Source: CAYSGL01 sp964520985 (GTDB taxonomy: Bacteria; Pseudomonadota; Alphaproteobacteria; Micavibrionales; Micavibrionaceae). From it: DNA of 64,000 nt. Under the pieces are notes generated by a model. That model did not search any database and was not told the origin of the DNA. It was given only the letters and a program-made list of their open reading frames with translations. Numbering within the stretch: the first letter of the stretch is position 1; each line of letters begins with the position of its first letter. A program made the position numbers and the translations under genes. This document shows, piece by piece, positions 1 to 7,528 of this stretch. The DNA is taken from NCBI GenBank assembly GCA_964520985.1, contig CAZFPB010000002.1, positions 266,121 through 330,120 on the forward strand. The letters run 5' to 3'.

Positions 1-4
1 TTAT

Positions 5-226
5 ATGAATAAGCACATTTTATTGGAAGGTGCTTATAACCATCAGTACGAAACATACACGTTCTTTATTCACTTTTTAGAAAGCAGAGAATACAGTTGC
101 CAGGACGTGATTGAGTATTTTGACAAATTGTCAACGCTTAAAACGATTATAGAAACATTTAAGCAATCAACGCTTGATAGAATGTTGTATAACCAATGGA
201 CTGACTTTAAAGTACCTACGGACTAA
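5..226 (+). CDS. hypothetical protein, 73 aa
   Basis: Small hydrophilic protein with no motif I recognise. The first ATG is only 4 bases into the window, so no ribosome binding site can be judged and the true start may lie upstream. It is followed after 10 bases by the next gene on the same strand, as in the rest of this tightly packed leftward region. Confidence 0.5.
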   Translation: MNKHILLEGAYNHQYETYTFFIHFLESREYSCQDVIEYFDKLSTLKTIIETFKQSTLDRMLYNQWTDFKVPTD

Positions 227-236
227 TAGGGCACAT

Positions 237-464
237 ATGATGCGGACGGTTCGATTACAGATCAAGACGCCAATACGCAATCGTATATATTGCCACATTT
301 TTCTGTGTAATCTTGAAAGTAACACAGAAGAGATAATGTGCAGTACGACGTTTGAGCATGCCCTTAAAATGTGCAGTCAAGAACGGTACATCATCAAAAA
401 TCCAAGTGAGATCTTGCAGTTTATCATCGATAATTGCAGGGTATTCACCAAAGATACATACTGA
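237..464 (+). CDS. hypothetical protein, 75 aa
   Basis: Basic protein with several cysteines and no recognised domain. An open frame extends back to 174, but the ATG ATG pair at 237-242, directly after the preceding stop, is the more natural start because it avoids a 53-base overlap. The upstream AGGG at 228-231 is a weak ribosome binding site. Function unknown. Confidence 0.5.
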   Translation: MMRTVRLQIKTPIRNRIYCHIFLCNLESNTEEIMCSTTFEHALKMCSQERYIIKNPSEILQFIIDNCRVFTKDTY

Positions 465-476
465 GGATCAATCATC

Positions 477-1217
477 ATGGCGACGATTCAATCGTATCAA
501 CAACTGAGTGCCGTAAACCAAGAACGTGCATCAGCTATGTTTGTCGATGCTGGTCCTGATGATCAGTACTGGTATGAGCTTGATCTTTGCGGCAAAATTC
601 TATGTCGAAACAAGATGTTTAATGGTTCTGAAGTTGAAACTTACTTGACTGAAGTTCTCAATTTGGTTAAATGGAGTCAATCTGACGGATTTGTTCAGTA
701 CGTGCGGCGAGAAAACGATTACTATTATACGTGTGGGATATCTATTGGATTGGGAATAGCTCCTAACGATACATATCTTCACCGTATTAAATTAGACATG
801 GGTCAAGGCCATTTTTATCACCATTTGACAGGATACCAAGTGTGTAGTATTTCTCCCAGCGCGTTTGATCATTTGATTGCTCTGTACCATGCGTGGGAAC
901 AACAACCATTTCCGGTCCGACCCCATCTAGATCCATTGATTGAACAAATTGATCAAGCACGTGAAATGATTACGGAACCGCGCGGTATTCGTGGCCATCT
1001 GATTGATAATATCATTCGCGCAAAAATGCACAAGGATCTAGGACGATATGAATCGGTACTCAAACAAATTATATATGGCAATAAACAAATATCGTCCAAA
1101 CAACGCAAACAATTGCACGAACGAATAATCACAGTGGGCGATTTTCGCCAAATAGGTGATACGAAATTGGTTGAAATTTATGACCGGTTTCGTTCTCGGT
1201 GGAGTGTGCAACGATGA
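477..1217 (+). CDS. hypothetical protein, 246 aa
   Basis: Soluble protein with no recognised catalytic motif. The N-terminal half is aromatic-rich (for example DDQYWYELDLCG near residue 28). The C-terminal third is charged and helical (EQIDQAREMI, then KRK-rich segments). GAGG lies 8-11 bases before the ATG. Its stop overlaps the start of the next gene (ATGA), so the two are probably translated together. Function unknown. Confidence 0.6.
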   Translation: MATIQSYQQLSAVNQERASAMFVDAGPDDQYWYELDLCGKILCRNKMFNGSEVETYLTEVLNLVKWSQSDGFVQYVRRENDYYYTCGISIGLGIAPNDTYLHRIKLDMGQGHFYHHLTGYQVCSISPSAFDHLIALYHAWEQQPFPVRPHLDPLIEQIDQAREMITEPRGIRGHLIDNIIRAKMHKDLGRYESVLKQIIYGNKQISSKQRKQLHERIITVGDFRQIGDTKLVEIYDRFRSRWSVQR

Positions 1218-1558
1218 TCGACATCGCGAAATTGGAACGTCATCTGACGGACAAAGTCAGGATGGTTCAAACTGAATGTAAAGATCCTGAATTCAGGAGA
1301 CTTGCCGATCATGAATTTATGAATTGCAGAAATCCAGATGTTTCTGTAATCGTTACTGAGTTTGACAAATATTGCGGATGTATTGTTGTTCGTACGCGGT
1401 TCAATCGTGAAGAACACAAATTCATCCATCAACTAACAGAAGATCAGTTCTTGGCATTAACTTGGGATAAAATTGAAGCGTTGGCAACTTTTGTTAATAA
1501 AGTCAACGACGACAATAGATTTAACGTCAACTGGATTGAGAAGCTGATGTCATGCTGA
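1214..1558 (+). CDS. hypothetical protein, 114 aa
   Basis: Small soluble protein, unrecognised. The ATG at 1214 overlaps the upstream stop (ATGA), which favours it over the in-frame GTG at 1199. The end overlaps the RNase H start by 7 bases, so it sits in a translationally coupled string of genes. Function unknown. Confidence 0.6.
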   Translation: MIDIAKLERHLTDKVRMVQTECKDPEFRRLADHEFMNCRNPDVSVIVTEFDKYCGCIVVRTRFNREEHKFIHQLTEDQFLALTWDKIEALATFVNKVNDDNRFNVNWIEKLMSC

Positions 1559-2031
1559 TTACTATTATTGCTGACGCATCACATTGTCCTGAAACTAAAG
1601 TTGCTGGGTACGGATTTTGGATTGCTGGGCAGCGAGGTAAAATGAGCGGATCTGGTGCAATGCGAGAACTGTGTGCCAGTAGCACAGTAGCTGAAATGCA
1701 AGCGATCGTTAATGCATTGCATACTGGAATTTCAACTCAGTTGATACAATCCAACGATCATGTGCTGTGTCAAACAGATAGCACAGCCGCAATCAGTGGA
1801 CTATCTGGCGTTCGTGTGGTTCAGAATGATCAGGAAAAGGTAACTAAGTTGTTACTGGATCAATTATGCAATCGCCATATATTAACTGTTGAATTTCGGC
1901 ACGTTAAAGGTCATACTGGTCGTATGGAAGCTCGATATGCTTCTAATCGACACTGCGATATTCAAGCGCGCCGTGAAATGAGAATGGCGAGAAAAATATT
2001 CTTAAATCATCAGGAATCTGGTAATGAGTGA
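1552..2031 (+). CDS. rnhA: RNase H-like ribonuclease
   Basis: Probable type 1 RNase H fold (159 aa, the usual length), cutting the RNA strand of RNA-DNA hybrids. The acidic residues fall in the expected order: D8 in the first strand (IIADAS), E48 (TVAEMQ), D76 (QTDST) and D136 (RHCD). H121 sits in the HVKGH loop, where the flexible active-site histidine is expected. The GYGFW stretch after D8 matches strand 2. Likely role is primer or R-loop removal during phage replication. It overlaps both neighbouring genes by a few bases. Family call is firm; physiological role is inferred. Confidence 0.85.
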   Translation: MLITIIADASHCPETKVAGYGFWIAGQRGKMSGSGAMRELCASSTVAEMQAIVNALHTGISTQLIQSNDHVLCQTDSTAAISGLSGVRVVQNDQEKVTKLLLDQLCNRHILTVEFRHVKGHTGRMEARYASNRHCDIQARREMRMARKIFLNHQESGNE

Positions 2032-2350
2032 CAGAAAATACCTTGGCGAAACGCAAATGGCTGTTAAAGATTCGCCATTTGCTAATTATACACCAGCTGA
2101 CTGGGCTATGTATTATATCACCAGATATGGTGGAATCAATGGTGATCACCATAAAGCATGGGTGTTGGATCACGCATCACGTGCCCTTAAAGGTGGCCAA
2201 CCTGTTGATCTTCGTCTCGCTACGTGGAGTGACGGCTATCAAGAATGGAGAGTATATGAACTGTCCCAAACTGAAGAGTATTGGGCATGGCGGCGTGGTG
2301 ATTGTGATGACGGCGGTGAATACATATACGACGAAGGAATTGCTCCTTAA
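2024..2350 (+). CDS. conserved phage protein with TPADWAMYYI motif, 108 aa
   Basis: The stretch TPADWAMYYITRYGGINGDHHKAWVLD near residues 23-51 and the end DDGGEYIYDEGIAP match, from memory, a hypothetical protein widespread in large phages. It is acidic and aromatic with no catalytic motif I know. Its start overlaps the RNase H stop by 8 bases. A second overlapping frame (2028-2357) is open but looks like a shadow. Function unknown. Confidence 0.7.
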   Translation: MSDRKYLGETQMAVKDSPFANYTPADWAMYYITRYGGINGDHHKAWVLDHASRALKGGQPVDLRLATWSDGYQEWRVYELSQTEEYWAWRRGDCDDGGEYIYDEGIAP

Positions 2351-2365
2351 ACGGTAATTACTCTG

Positions 2366-2398
2366 TTGACATTGGCCATAGGTCATGGTAATATGACC
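2366..2398 (+). promoter_or_regulatory. sigma70-type promoter with palindrome over the -10
   Basis: TTGACA (2366-2371), 17-base spacer, TAATAT (2389-2394): close to consensus. A palindrome GGTCAT (2381-2386) / ATGACC (2393-2398) straddles the -10 box and could be an operator. It drives the small genes at 2433 and 2674. Confidence 0.8.
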
Positions 2399-2432
2399 TC
2401 AACATCAACGAGCAACACAAGGAAACGCAAAC

Positions 2433-2558
2433 ATGTTTTTCTTCTCGACTCGCCAACTCGCTCGCAACTGGGCTGCCAAAGCTGGCTACAAATTCGTCGA
2501 CAAAGGTGCTGATTCTCCTGCCAATCAACGGTGGGGCGTCAAAGTCCTCGGTCGGTAA
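2433..2558 (+). CDS. small conserved phage protein, 41 aa
   Basis: Open frame of 41 codons beginning MFFFSTRQLARNWAAK and ending RWGVKVLGR. It lies behind a near-consensus promoter with an AAGGAA ribosome binding site. Its codons are notably richer in G and C than those of its neighbours, as in the gene at 2674, suggesting strong expression. The pattern (aromatic start, RQxAR, VDKGADS, RWxVKVL) resembles, from memory, a tiny protein recurring in T4-like phages. Function unknown. Confidence 0.7.
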   Translation: MFFFSTRQLARNWAAKAGYKFVDKGADSPANQRWGVKVLGR

Positions 2559-2564
2559 CATCTT

Positions 2565-2640
2565 CCAGGGGTGAGTGCTGATCTACACAGGAAGTGTAAC
2601 AGTGCGTCCGTCCTCAACCGGCACCCCTGGCCCCATTTTT
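2565..2640 (+). ncRNA. possible structured RNA or attenuator
   Basis: A perfect 9-bp outer stem CCAGGGGTG (2565-2573) / CACCCCTGG (2622-2630) encloses an inner hairpin TACAC / GTGTA with flanking CTG / CAG, and is followed by CCCCATTTTT. It lies between the stop of the 41-aa gene and the start at 2674. It may be a terminator/attenuator or a small stable RNA. Confidence 0.45.
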
Positions 2641-2673
2641 CATCAACGCAAACTAAGCAAGGCTAAAACTGAA

Positions 2674-2910
2674 ATGAAAACTCAACTGATCGTCAAAAAA
2701 GCAAAAACCCTGTTCTCGCAAATGGCTGTAGCTGCCAATGATCCGTCGATTCGCGAAAACCTCGCAAAAGACGTGACCAAACTGCTGCGCGACAATCACA
2801 ACCCTACTCTCCCTTCTGTCGTTCGTCTCGCTGAACGTGCTCGTCGTTCGGAGCTGGTGCCGGAAGAAGTCACCGCTACGATTCTTCGCCACCCCGCAAA
2901 TCGCGGGTAA
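2674..2910 (+). CDS. small basic protein, 78 aa
   Basis: Helical, basic protein (MKTQLIVKKAKTLFSQM...), unrecognised. The ATG at 2674 is preferred to upstream in-frame starts because those would be read through the structured segment at 2565-2640. Codon use is GC-rich compared with surrounding genes, as in the gene at 2433, with which it shares a promoter. A strong terminator follows. This looks like a short highly expressed transcription unit; function unknown. Confidence 0.6.
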   Translation: MKTQLIVKKAKTLFSQMAVAANDPSIRENLAKDVTKLLRDNHNPTLPSVVRLAERARRSELVPEEVTATILRHPANRG

Positions 2911-2939
2911 TACCGGTTGCAGGTCTCTCGTTGTGACCT

Positions 2940-2963
2940 AGCCGCCTACGGGCGGCTTTTTTT
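2940..2963 (+). terminator. Rho-independent terminator
   Basis: AGCCGCC (2940-2946), TACG loop, GGCGGCT (2951-2957), followed by a run of T. Ends the 2433-2910 unit. Confidence 0.9.
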
Positions 2964-2978
2964 ATTTGGAGTAGACAA

Positions 2979-3788
2979 ATGCAATTGGCGGGGGTTTTGT
3001 TTTTAGCTGCAATCATTTTTATTCCGTTTATGTTGATATCGTGGTATGAACGGAATAAAAAATGGAGCGTAACACCTATTGCGCCGACTGATACACAATC
3101 AACTGCTGTAGGTAACGTTAAAGCAGTAACGGTGCGATATACGCACAACGTAGAAACAAAAATACAATATAAACAAATTTTTCAAAATGGTTTTTGGTGG
3201 TATATCAATCCACACACAGGCAATTTGACGCTTGGTCAACCATATCACAACTATGGGAAGTGCTATGTGACTGACACTACCATTCAAATTATTTGTAAAA
3301 GTGGCACCAATTTGAATTGGATTAAAACTCATGGAATAGACGAGTACATAAAGCCAGGTATGGTATTAAACATCAAATGTGCTGAATCGTTAACATCATT
3401 TGAAGGTTTACCAGCTGTTCACTTTTCATCAATCGTAGTCGATTGTACTGATACTCAAATTTCACAAGATATCGTTAAATGGTTGTTTAATACCAAATTG
3501 TCTGCATTAAGTGTACAATTTAACCTCAATCTTACGACATACTACAGCATCAATTGGTTACCATTATTGGTTGATTTTCTATTCGAAAAAGTTACTATTT
3601 TTGTTAAAATCCCCGATGAAGCATATATAAAACACATAGACGCGATACTTTTTAAATCATATATGTTACAGGATATTCTTAATCGCCATATTCAATCTCG
3701 TGACATATTAGGTTGTCAAGAAGCGTTAATAGATGCAGGGTTGAGTGAATTTGCATCTATGCCCAAATACGTAACCAAGAAAGGTTGA
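2979..3788 (+). CDS. membrane-anchored member of the CQEEL-tail paralogous family
   Basis: 269 aa. An N-terminal hydrophobic segment (residues 3-20) followed by YERNKK suggests a single membrane anchor with the body outside or inside depending on topology. The C-terminus reads DILNRHIQSRDILGCQEALIDAGLSEF, the tail shared with six other proteins in this window (9591, 12395, 12980, 16470, 17165, 47399). Middle repeats are diverged from the LRR-like repeats of those paralogs. Behind it is the promoter at 3785. Function unknown; the shared tail suggests a common partner or fate. Confidence 0.7.
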   Translation: MQLAGVLFLAAIIFIPFMLISWYERNKKWSVTPIAPTDTQSTAVGNVKAVTVRYTHNVETKIQYKQIFQNGFWWYINPHTGNLTLGQPYHNYGKCYVTDTTIQIICKSGTNLNWIKTHGIDEYIKPGMVLNIKCAESLTSFEGLPAVHFSSIVVDCTDTQISQDIVKWLFNTKLSALSVQFNLNLTTYYSINWLPLLVDFLFEKVTIFVKIPDEAYIKHIDAILFKSYMLQDILNRHIQSRDILGCQEALIDAGLSEFASMPKYVTKKG

Positions 3789-3840
3789 CCTACATCACAA
3801 GATAGTCTATGCTGTTGCAACAATCGGAGGATTGTTGCAA
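3785..3840 (+). promoter_or_regulatory. promoter inside an RBS-covering hairpin
   Basis: TTGACC (3785-3790), 17-base spacer, TATGCT (3808-3813). Downstream, a perfect 10-bp repeat TTGCAACAAT (3815-3824) / ATTGTTGCAA (3831-3840) holds CGGAGG, the ribosome binding site, in its loop and ends on the A of the ATG. A transcript started near 3820 would lack half of the 5' arm. Confidence 0.75.
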
Positions 3841-4343
3841 TGGACCTCAAAACGTTTCTTAATGAATTGGCATTAGGATTATGTGAAAAATTCAGTAACC
3901 TCAACTGTGGTGGTTGTGGTGTCATTGCAGCTATTGTCGGTAAGAACCTGTCCCAAATCGTTGACGTATCATGTATTACGTTTTCACGTTATGATCTTGG
4001 TATTCCCAGTCAAAATATCATGAAGCGTGTAGGGATTGACAATATCGAAGATCCTGACAAATGGGAAGAAGCTGGTATTTCATTTACCCATATTATGTTG
4101 AAGTTTGAGGTCAACGGAATTGGTCATTTATTTGATATCAACGGTGTAACTAGGGATGTTGACATAACAGCATGGGCCAAGTATCGCCGAATTCCGGGCG
4201 AGCTCCCTTTAGACGTGATTTGTACGATTTCGGAGGTGGAATTCTTTTGGAATCATACATTTAATCGCGATCAAATCTGCCATATTCGCGAATTCGTCGA
4301 GCAAAAATTTCGCTTATATATCAAGAAGTTACGTTTACATTAA
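3840..4343 (+). CDS. hypothetical protein with C-G-G-C-G and GHxFDxNG elements, 167 aa
   Basis: The N-terminal helix carries NCGGCGVIAAIVG (residues 22-34). About 70 residues on comes FEVNGIGHLFDINGV, where G-H-L-F-D-x-N-G resembles the His/Asp strand of papain-like or transglutaminase-like folds. Taken together it could be a cysteine-peptidase-like protein, but this is inference from spacing only. The gene has its own promoter and a start codon masked by a hairpin. C-terminal region is basic. Function otherwise unknown. Confidence 0.55.
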   Translation: MDLKTFLNELALGLCEKFSNLNCGGCGVIAAIVGKNLSQIVDVSCITFSRYDLGIPSQNIMKRVGIDNIEDPDKWEEAGISFTHIMLKFEVNGIGHLFDINGVTRDVDITAWAKYRRIPGELPLDVICTISEVEFFWNHTFNRDQICHIREFVEQKFRLYIKKLRLH

Positions 4344-4348
4344 TTTGC

Positions 4349-4377
4349 TTGACCTTTCTCGAAATTTCATGTATGTT
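4349..4377 (+). promoter_or_regulatory. sigma70-type promoter
   Basis: TTGACC (4349-4354), 17-base spacer, TATGTT (4372-4377), 33 bases upstream of the ATG at 4410. Confidence 0.65.
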
Positions 4378-4409
4378 CTTGATTTCCTTCACTTTTTAGG
4401 ACAAAAACC

Positions 4410-4796
4410 ATGCAATTCAAGTTTGAGATTGATGATATTGTAACGATCAATGATAGGACGATTGCCGAAATTCTGGCAAAACCCGAGAATGAAGATTGGA
4501 TTAAAGGAATCTCTGCTCAGCGGGAATTAGGAGTTGGGGATGGTAATATTGAAAATCTTAACGATATCAAAGAGTTATTTACGGCGTGTGCAATGGAAGC
4601 AGTTGAATTCAAAGTAGAAGCCGTTACAACTGCATTATTTAACAGTTGTGAACCTGTCTTACATATTGTACGGTACGATCCACAAAGGCTGGTCAACGGA
4701 TATAGCAACATCATGTTATGGATCGTGCAATCTGCATTGATTCCAACTCCTGAAACGTTGAATAGCTTACTGAGTGAATACGGGCTGGATTTGTAA
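4410..4796 (+). CDS. hypothetical protein, 128 aa
   Basis: Acidic soluble protein, unrecognised, with AGGA about 9 bases before the ATG and its own promoter. Predicted mixed alpha/beta with no motif. Function unknown. Confidence 0.55.
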   Translation: MQFKFEIDDIVTINDRTIAEILAKPENEDWIKGISAQRELGVGDGNIENLNDIKELFTACAMEAVEFKVEAVTTALFNSCEPVLHIVRYDPQRLVNGYSNIMLWIVQSALIPTPETLNSLLSEYGLDL

Positions 4797-4828
4797 GTAT
4801 CCCACATCGGACGTGAGGTGCAATTAAC

Positions 4829-5110
4829 ATGCTGATCCATTTAGAAATTCTCGTGGTATTTTCGTTGCTTATTCTTGGGATTTGTTTGTTATATCGCACC
4901 TCAGTTTTTTGGGTTAGGCAATCATATTCATTTTATCAACGCACTAAAGTGCTCGGCGAATATGACGATCATGAATTGCAGAAATTGAAGCGGATGTTTT
5001 ACCAGATGCAACGTGAATGGCGGCGGAGAGTTATTCCGACCTTAATTCTGTACGTATTAGTTGTTGCTGCCACAAGCACTAGATTATCCCATCTGTTGAC
5101 CTCATTGTGA
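4829..5110 (+). CDS. small membrane protein with two transmembrane helices
   Basis: 93 aa. A hydrophobic helix at residues 6-24 and a second near 68-86 flank a charged, basic middle (RQSYSFYQRTK ... QREWRRR), consistent with two membrane passes and a cytoplasmic loop. GAGG lies upstream of the ATG. Function unknown; early-region phage membrane proteins often act on the host envelope, but nothing here shows that. Confidence 0.6.
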   Translation: MLIHLEILVVFSLLILGICLLYRTSVFWVRQSYSFYQRTKVLGEYDDHELQKLKRMFYQMQREWRRRVIPTLILYVLVVAATSTRLSHLLTSL

Positions 5111-5124
5111 TAATATAGTACGAT
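5096..5124 (+). promoter_or_regulatory. possible promoter
   Basis: TTGACC (5096-5101), 17-base spacer, TACGAT (5119-5124). The -35 is good, the -10 is weak; it overlaps the end of the preceding gene like other promoters here. Confidence 0.4.
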
Positions 5125-5147
5125 TGCATCATGTTTGACCTTCCATT

Positions 5148-5663
5148 ATGGCAAATGGTGTTCACATGATTAATTTGTACGAAGTGATGAAGTCTGTTAA
5201 TGGTGCAACTTTCATTTCGATCTGCACGTCAACTGATCCGCCTCTTTTGCTTGGCAATAAGAATCCGATGAAAGGTCGAGTTCGCAAGCATGTCAAAGAT
5301 TCGAGCGTGATGGTATTCCAAAACAAACGAATCAACGGATATGAAGCGATGGTTCACCGTCGTTTGGTTCAAGAAGGTAAAGATCCCAAATCATTCATTT
5401 TGAGCAATCGTCAATGGGGTCAACGCATTATTAATACCCCTTTTGTCGAACATAAGGGCAAGTTTTATCTTGAAGTGATTTTCCTTCGGTGCGGCGAAAT
5501 TATTTACACGTTGGATGGGTCTATTATTGACCCATCCGAGATTATCGGTCTTAAACCTAAGGCCGAAGAAGGCGAACAGGGAGGTCTGGATAATAAAGTA
5601 ATTATTCGGACCTACGCTTTGCAAAGCATTAATAGCATTACTATCAACAAAAAACACTTATGA
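5148..5663 (+). CDS. hypothetical protein, 171 aa
   Basis: Starts MANGVHMINLYEVMKSV; an internal ATG at 5166 is equally possible because neither has a clear ribosome binding site. It contains TSTDPPLLLGNKNPMKGRVRKH and a later run of strands, an arrangement I associate from memory with phage DNA-binding hypothetical proteins, without a firm family. Three inverted repeats follow it. Function unknown. Confidence 0.55.
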   Translation: MANGVHMINLYEVMKSVNGATFISICTSTDPPLLLGNKNPMKGRVRKHVKDSSVMVFQNKRINGYEAMVHRRLVQEGKDPKSFILSNRQWGQRIINTPFVEHKGKFYLEVIFLRCGEIIYTLDGSIIDPSEIIGLKPKAEEGEQGGLDNKVIIRTYALQSINSITINKKHL

Positions 5664-5664
5664 T

Positions 5665-5762
5665 GATTTTACGTTTTCTATGTAAAATCGTTGTAGTTTG
5701 ATTATATAGTTGATATAATCAATTTCTAAGCACGTACTGCTGGGTCAAACCTTAGTACGTGC
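5665..5762. repeat. three successive inverted repeats in an intergenic space
   Basis: GATTTTAC / GTAAAATC (5665-5672, 5682-5689), GATTATAT / ATATAATC (5700-5707, 5713-5720) and GCACGTACT / AGTACGTGC (5730-5738, 5754-5762). None has a clear T-run. They fill the space between the genes at 5148 and 5807. Confidence 0.6.
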
Positions 5763-5806
5763 TACTTAATTCATCGTCCTCTCTTATTTTTGGAACGGCG
5801 CTTGTC

Positions 5807-6058
5807 ATGAGCGATATCAAGAATGGAGATCACGTGCGATTGCGCAACATTGACATAATCGCACGCAAAAGATATGGAATTTCCGAATCCGACTTTGCAA
5901 TTCTGAGAATGATTCAGATCTGCAATAGCACTCTTGTCATCATTGATTCCGACGACAATGTCCTTAACACGATGTTGGCCTACAGCTTTGGGTTCGATAG
6001 ACAGTTCTCTATCGCCAAAGAATTTATGGTTAAAATCGAACCTAGTGCCAAAACTTAA
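5807..6058 (+). CDS. hypothetical protein, 83 aa
   Basis: MSDIKNGDHVRLRNIDIIARKRYG... Small alpha/beta protein, unrecognised. The ATG at 5807 is preferred to an in-frame GTG at 5759, which would lie inside the third inverted repeat. Convergent with the SprT gene. Function unknown. Confidence 0.5.
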   Translation: MSDIKNGDHVRLRNIDIIARKRYGISESDFAILRMIQICNSTLVIIDSDDNVLNTMLAYSFGFDRQFSIAKEFMVKIEPSAKT

Positions 6059-6072
6059 TTTGCAAAAAATGG

Positions 6073-6107
6073 ATAGTGTCTCTACCAGTTATTGATAAAG
6101 ACACTAT
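6073..6107. terminator. inverted repeat between convergent genes
   Basis: ATAGTGTCT (6073-6081) / AGACACTAT (6099-6107) lies between the ends of the 5807 and 6113 genes. It probably acts as a bidirectional end signal, though T-runs are short. Confidence 0.45.
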
Positions 6108-6112
6108 AGGCG

Positions 6113-6586
6113 TTACTGATGAATGAGTCCACCACAGTTATCACACGCATATTGCGCACCTTTGCGAAGTTCACGTGCAACATGCAGAGAAACGTAGTGA
6201 CTTTGGCAATTGCACAACCAAACACGAGCTTGGCTCAGCAATTTGGAAACGTCATAGTCGTGGGTAACACGCGGTTCTACCCCAAACATTTTCATCAGAC
6301 GTTGCCATTTCTGTCCATGAGGAAATTGCTGAATGCCATGCAAATGGTTCACAACCAAATGAGCATATTCGTGAGCTACGGTATTTTCAATGAAATGAGC
6401 TTGATTGTCAACAAGCAAAGTTCGATTGAACGACAACGTCCAGGTCAAGTCGTTTGCTGAACCAGCATTCGTCCCTCTATTAACGTAGCGAACACGTGGA
6501 GGTGGAATAAAATGTCCTAGATTATTTTGAACCAAATCAGATAGATAAGAGATTCTCGTGGCGACTTGTTGCTTATAATGCGACAT
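6113..6586 (-). CDS. SprT-like zinc metalloprotease
   Basis: Probable SprT/Spartan-family protein (157 aa). The zinc-binding HEYAH is at residues 72-76 in ENTVAHEYAHLVVNH. A C-terminal zinc ribbon is visible as CNC ... HYVSLH ... Y-x-C-x-x-C (ACDNCGG), as in E. coli SprT. The family is tied to cleaving DNA-protein crosslinks in eukaryotes; phage copies are not well studied. Start chosen at 6586 because AAAGG is 9 bases upstream; ATG 6592 would be too close. It is the only minus-strand gene in the first 15 kb and is divergent from the HTH gene at 6881. Confidence 0.8.
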   Translation of the reverse strand: MSHYKQQVATRISYLSDLVQNNLGHFIPPPRVRYVNRGTNAGSANDLTWTLSFNRTLLVDNQAHFIENTVAHEYAHLVVNHLHGIQQFPHGQKWQRLMKMFGVEPRVTHDYDVSKLLSQARVWLCNCQSHYVSLHVARELRKGAQYACDNCGGLIHQ

Positions 6587-6784
6587 ATCCATCAACCTTT
6601 ACGTTAGTATTTGGAATCCTGGAGGCGAAGCGATGTGAATTTGCATAGAGCAATGTAATAGATAATGATGTATTAGTGCAACTCTTATTCCTTTTGGTAG
6701 CTAAAACGCGTAAATTTGTGTTTTTTAACCTGTTTCGTCAAAACGTGAGCAATATTCATATAAAAAAACGATATAGGGTAAAAA

Positions 6785-6867
6785 TTGACTATCGAAGTGA
6801 ATTAGGGGACTATTTTCCCAACGCTGTTAATTAAGACAGCTGTTAAATCAACGTATCAATAGATACG
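6785..6867 (+). promoter_or_regulatory. promoter with direct repeats and inverted repeat in the leader
   Basis: TTGACT (6785-6790), 17-base spacer, GACTAT (6808-6813). Downstream are two GCTGTTAA copies (6823-6830, 6839-6846), 16 bases apart, and CGTATC / GATACG (6852-6857, 6862-6867) just before the AGGAG ribosome binding site. These are candidate operator sites for the HTH protein that follows. The rest of the 6587-6784 space shows no gene. Confidence 0.6.
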
Positions 6868-6880
6868 AGGAGAAATCAAT

Positions 6881-7354
6881 ATGGCACGCGCTCTGACCGA
6901 TAACAGCCAAGCTGTCCTGAACGCTGTTGCAACTGGCAAAAACCAACGTGATGTTCTGTCTCGTACGCTCAATATGACGGGCACCACCGTCGGCAATTCG
7001 CTGCGTTCGCTGATCGGCAAAGGTCTGATCGAAGTGAACAAAAAAGACGGCTCGCTGTCGATTACTCCCGATGGTCGTGAACACGCCACGGTTCGTGCCC
7101 GCGCCAAACGCACTGGCACCAAGATGGAGCAAGCTCGCGTTGTGTTTCAAAAATACAACGCCCAAGGCCGTCCTGCTGTGCTGTCGCGTCTGCGCGACGA
7201 CGTCGGTCTCACCGAAAAAGGTGCGATCACGTACTACCAAAATCTGCGGGTTGAAGCAGGTCTCGGACCGGTTTCGGCAGCTCACAGTCGGGCCAAATCC
7301 AAACATGACAGCAAAATCCGTAAAGTGGGTAGCGGACGGTCCAAAAAGAAATAG
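6881..7354 (+). CDS. winged-helix DNA-binding protein with basic tail
   Basis: 157 aa. Residues 5-70 read as a winged helix (QAVLNAVATGKNQRDVLSRTLNMTGTTVGNSLRSLIGKGLIEV). Residues 95-125 carry R-P-A-V-L-x-R-L-x-x-D-V-G-L-x-x-x-G-A-I-T-Y-Y, a second helical motif shared with the genes at 12123 and 13992. The C-terminal 25 residues are strongly basic. Codon use is markedly GC-rich, so high expression is likely. It has a strong ribosome binding site, its own promoter and possible autoregulatory repeats. Role is probably transcription control or DNA organisation; inferred. Confidence 0.75.
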   Translation: MARALTDNSQAVLNAVATGKNQRDVLSRTLNMTGTTVGNSLRSLIGKGLIEVNKKDGSLSITPDGREHATVRARAKRTGTKMEQARVVFQKYNAQGRPAVLSRLRDDVGLTEKGAITYYQNLRVEAGLGPVSAAHSRAKSKHDSKIRKVGSGRSKKK

Positions 7355-7374
7355 GCCCCAGCGCAATGGGAGAA

Positions 7375-7416
7375 TAGTAAATGAGGCGTTGCTTCCTGTC
7401 AACGCCTCATTTACTA
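7375..7416 (+). terminator. 17-bp perfect hairpin
   Basis: TAGTAAATGAGGCGTTG (7375-7391) pairs fully with 7400-7416 across an 8-base loop. There is no T-run after it, so it may stop transcription in either direction or protect the 3' end of the 6881 mRNA. Confidence 0.6.
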
Positions 7417-7458
7417 ATTGCTATTTAAAATATTCATGAACTGTAGTCTATTAAATGA

Positions 7459-7487
7459 TAGACATAACAATAACAATGGTGTATAAT
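7459..7487 (+). promoter_or_regulatory. sigma70-type promoter
   Basis: TAGACA (7459-7464), 17-base spacer, TATAAT (7482-7487), 42 bases before the ATG at 7529. Confidence 0.65.
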
Positions 7488-7528
7488 GATGATTATTCAG
7501 AAAAAAGCTATTAAGAAAGCGACCAATC

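Noticed and set aside
2028..2357. Second long open frame overlapping the 2024-2350 gene
   Set aside because: The 2024 frame has the conserved TPADWAMYYI pattern; the other frame has no family-like features.
6848..7402. Long minus-strand frame opposite the HTH gene
   Set aside because: It is a shadow of a GC-rich coding region and has no ribosome binding site.
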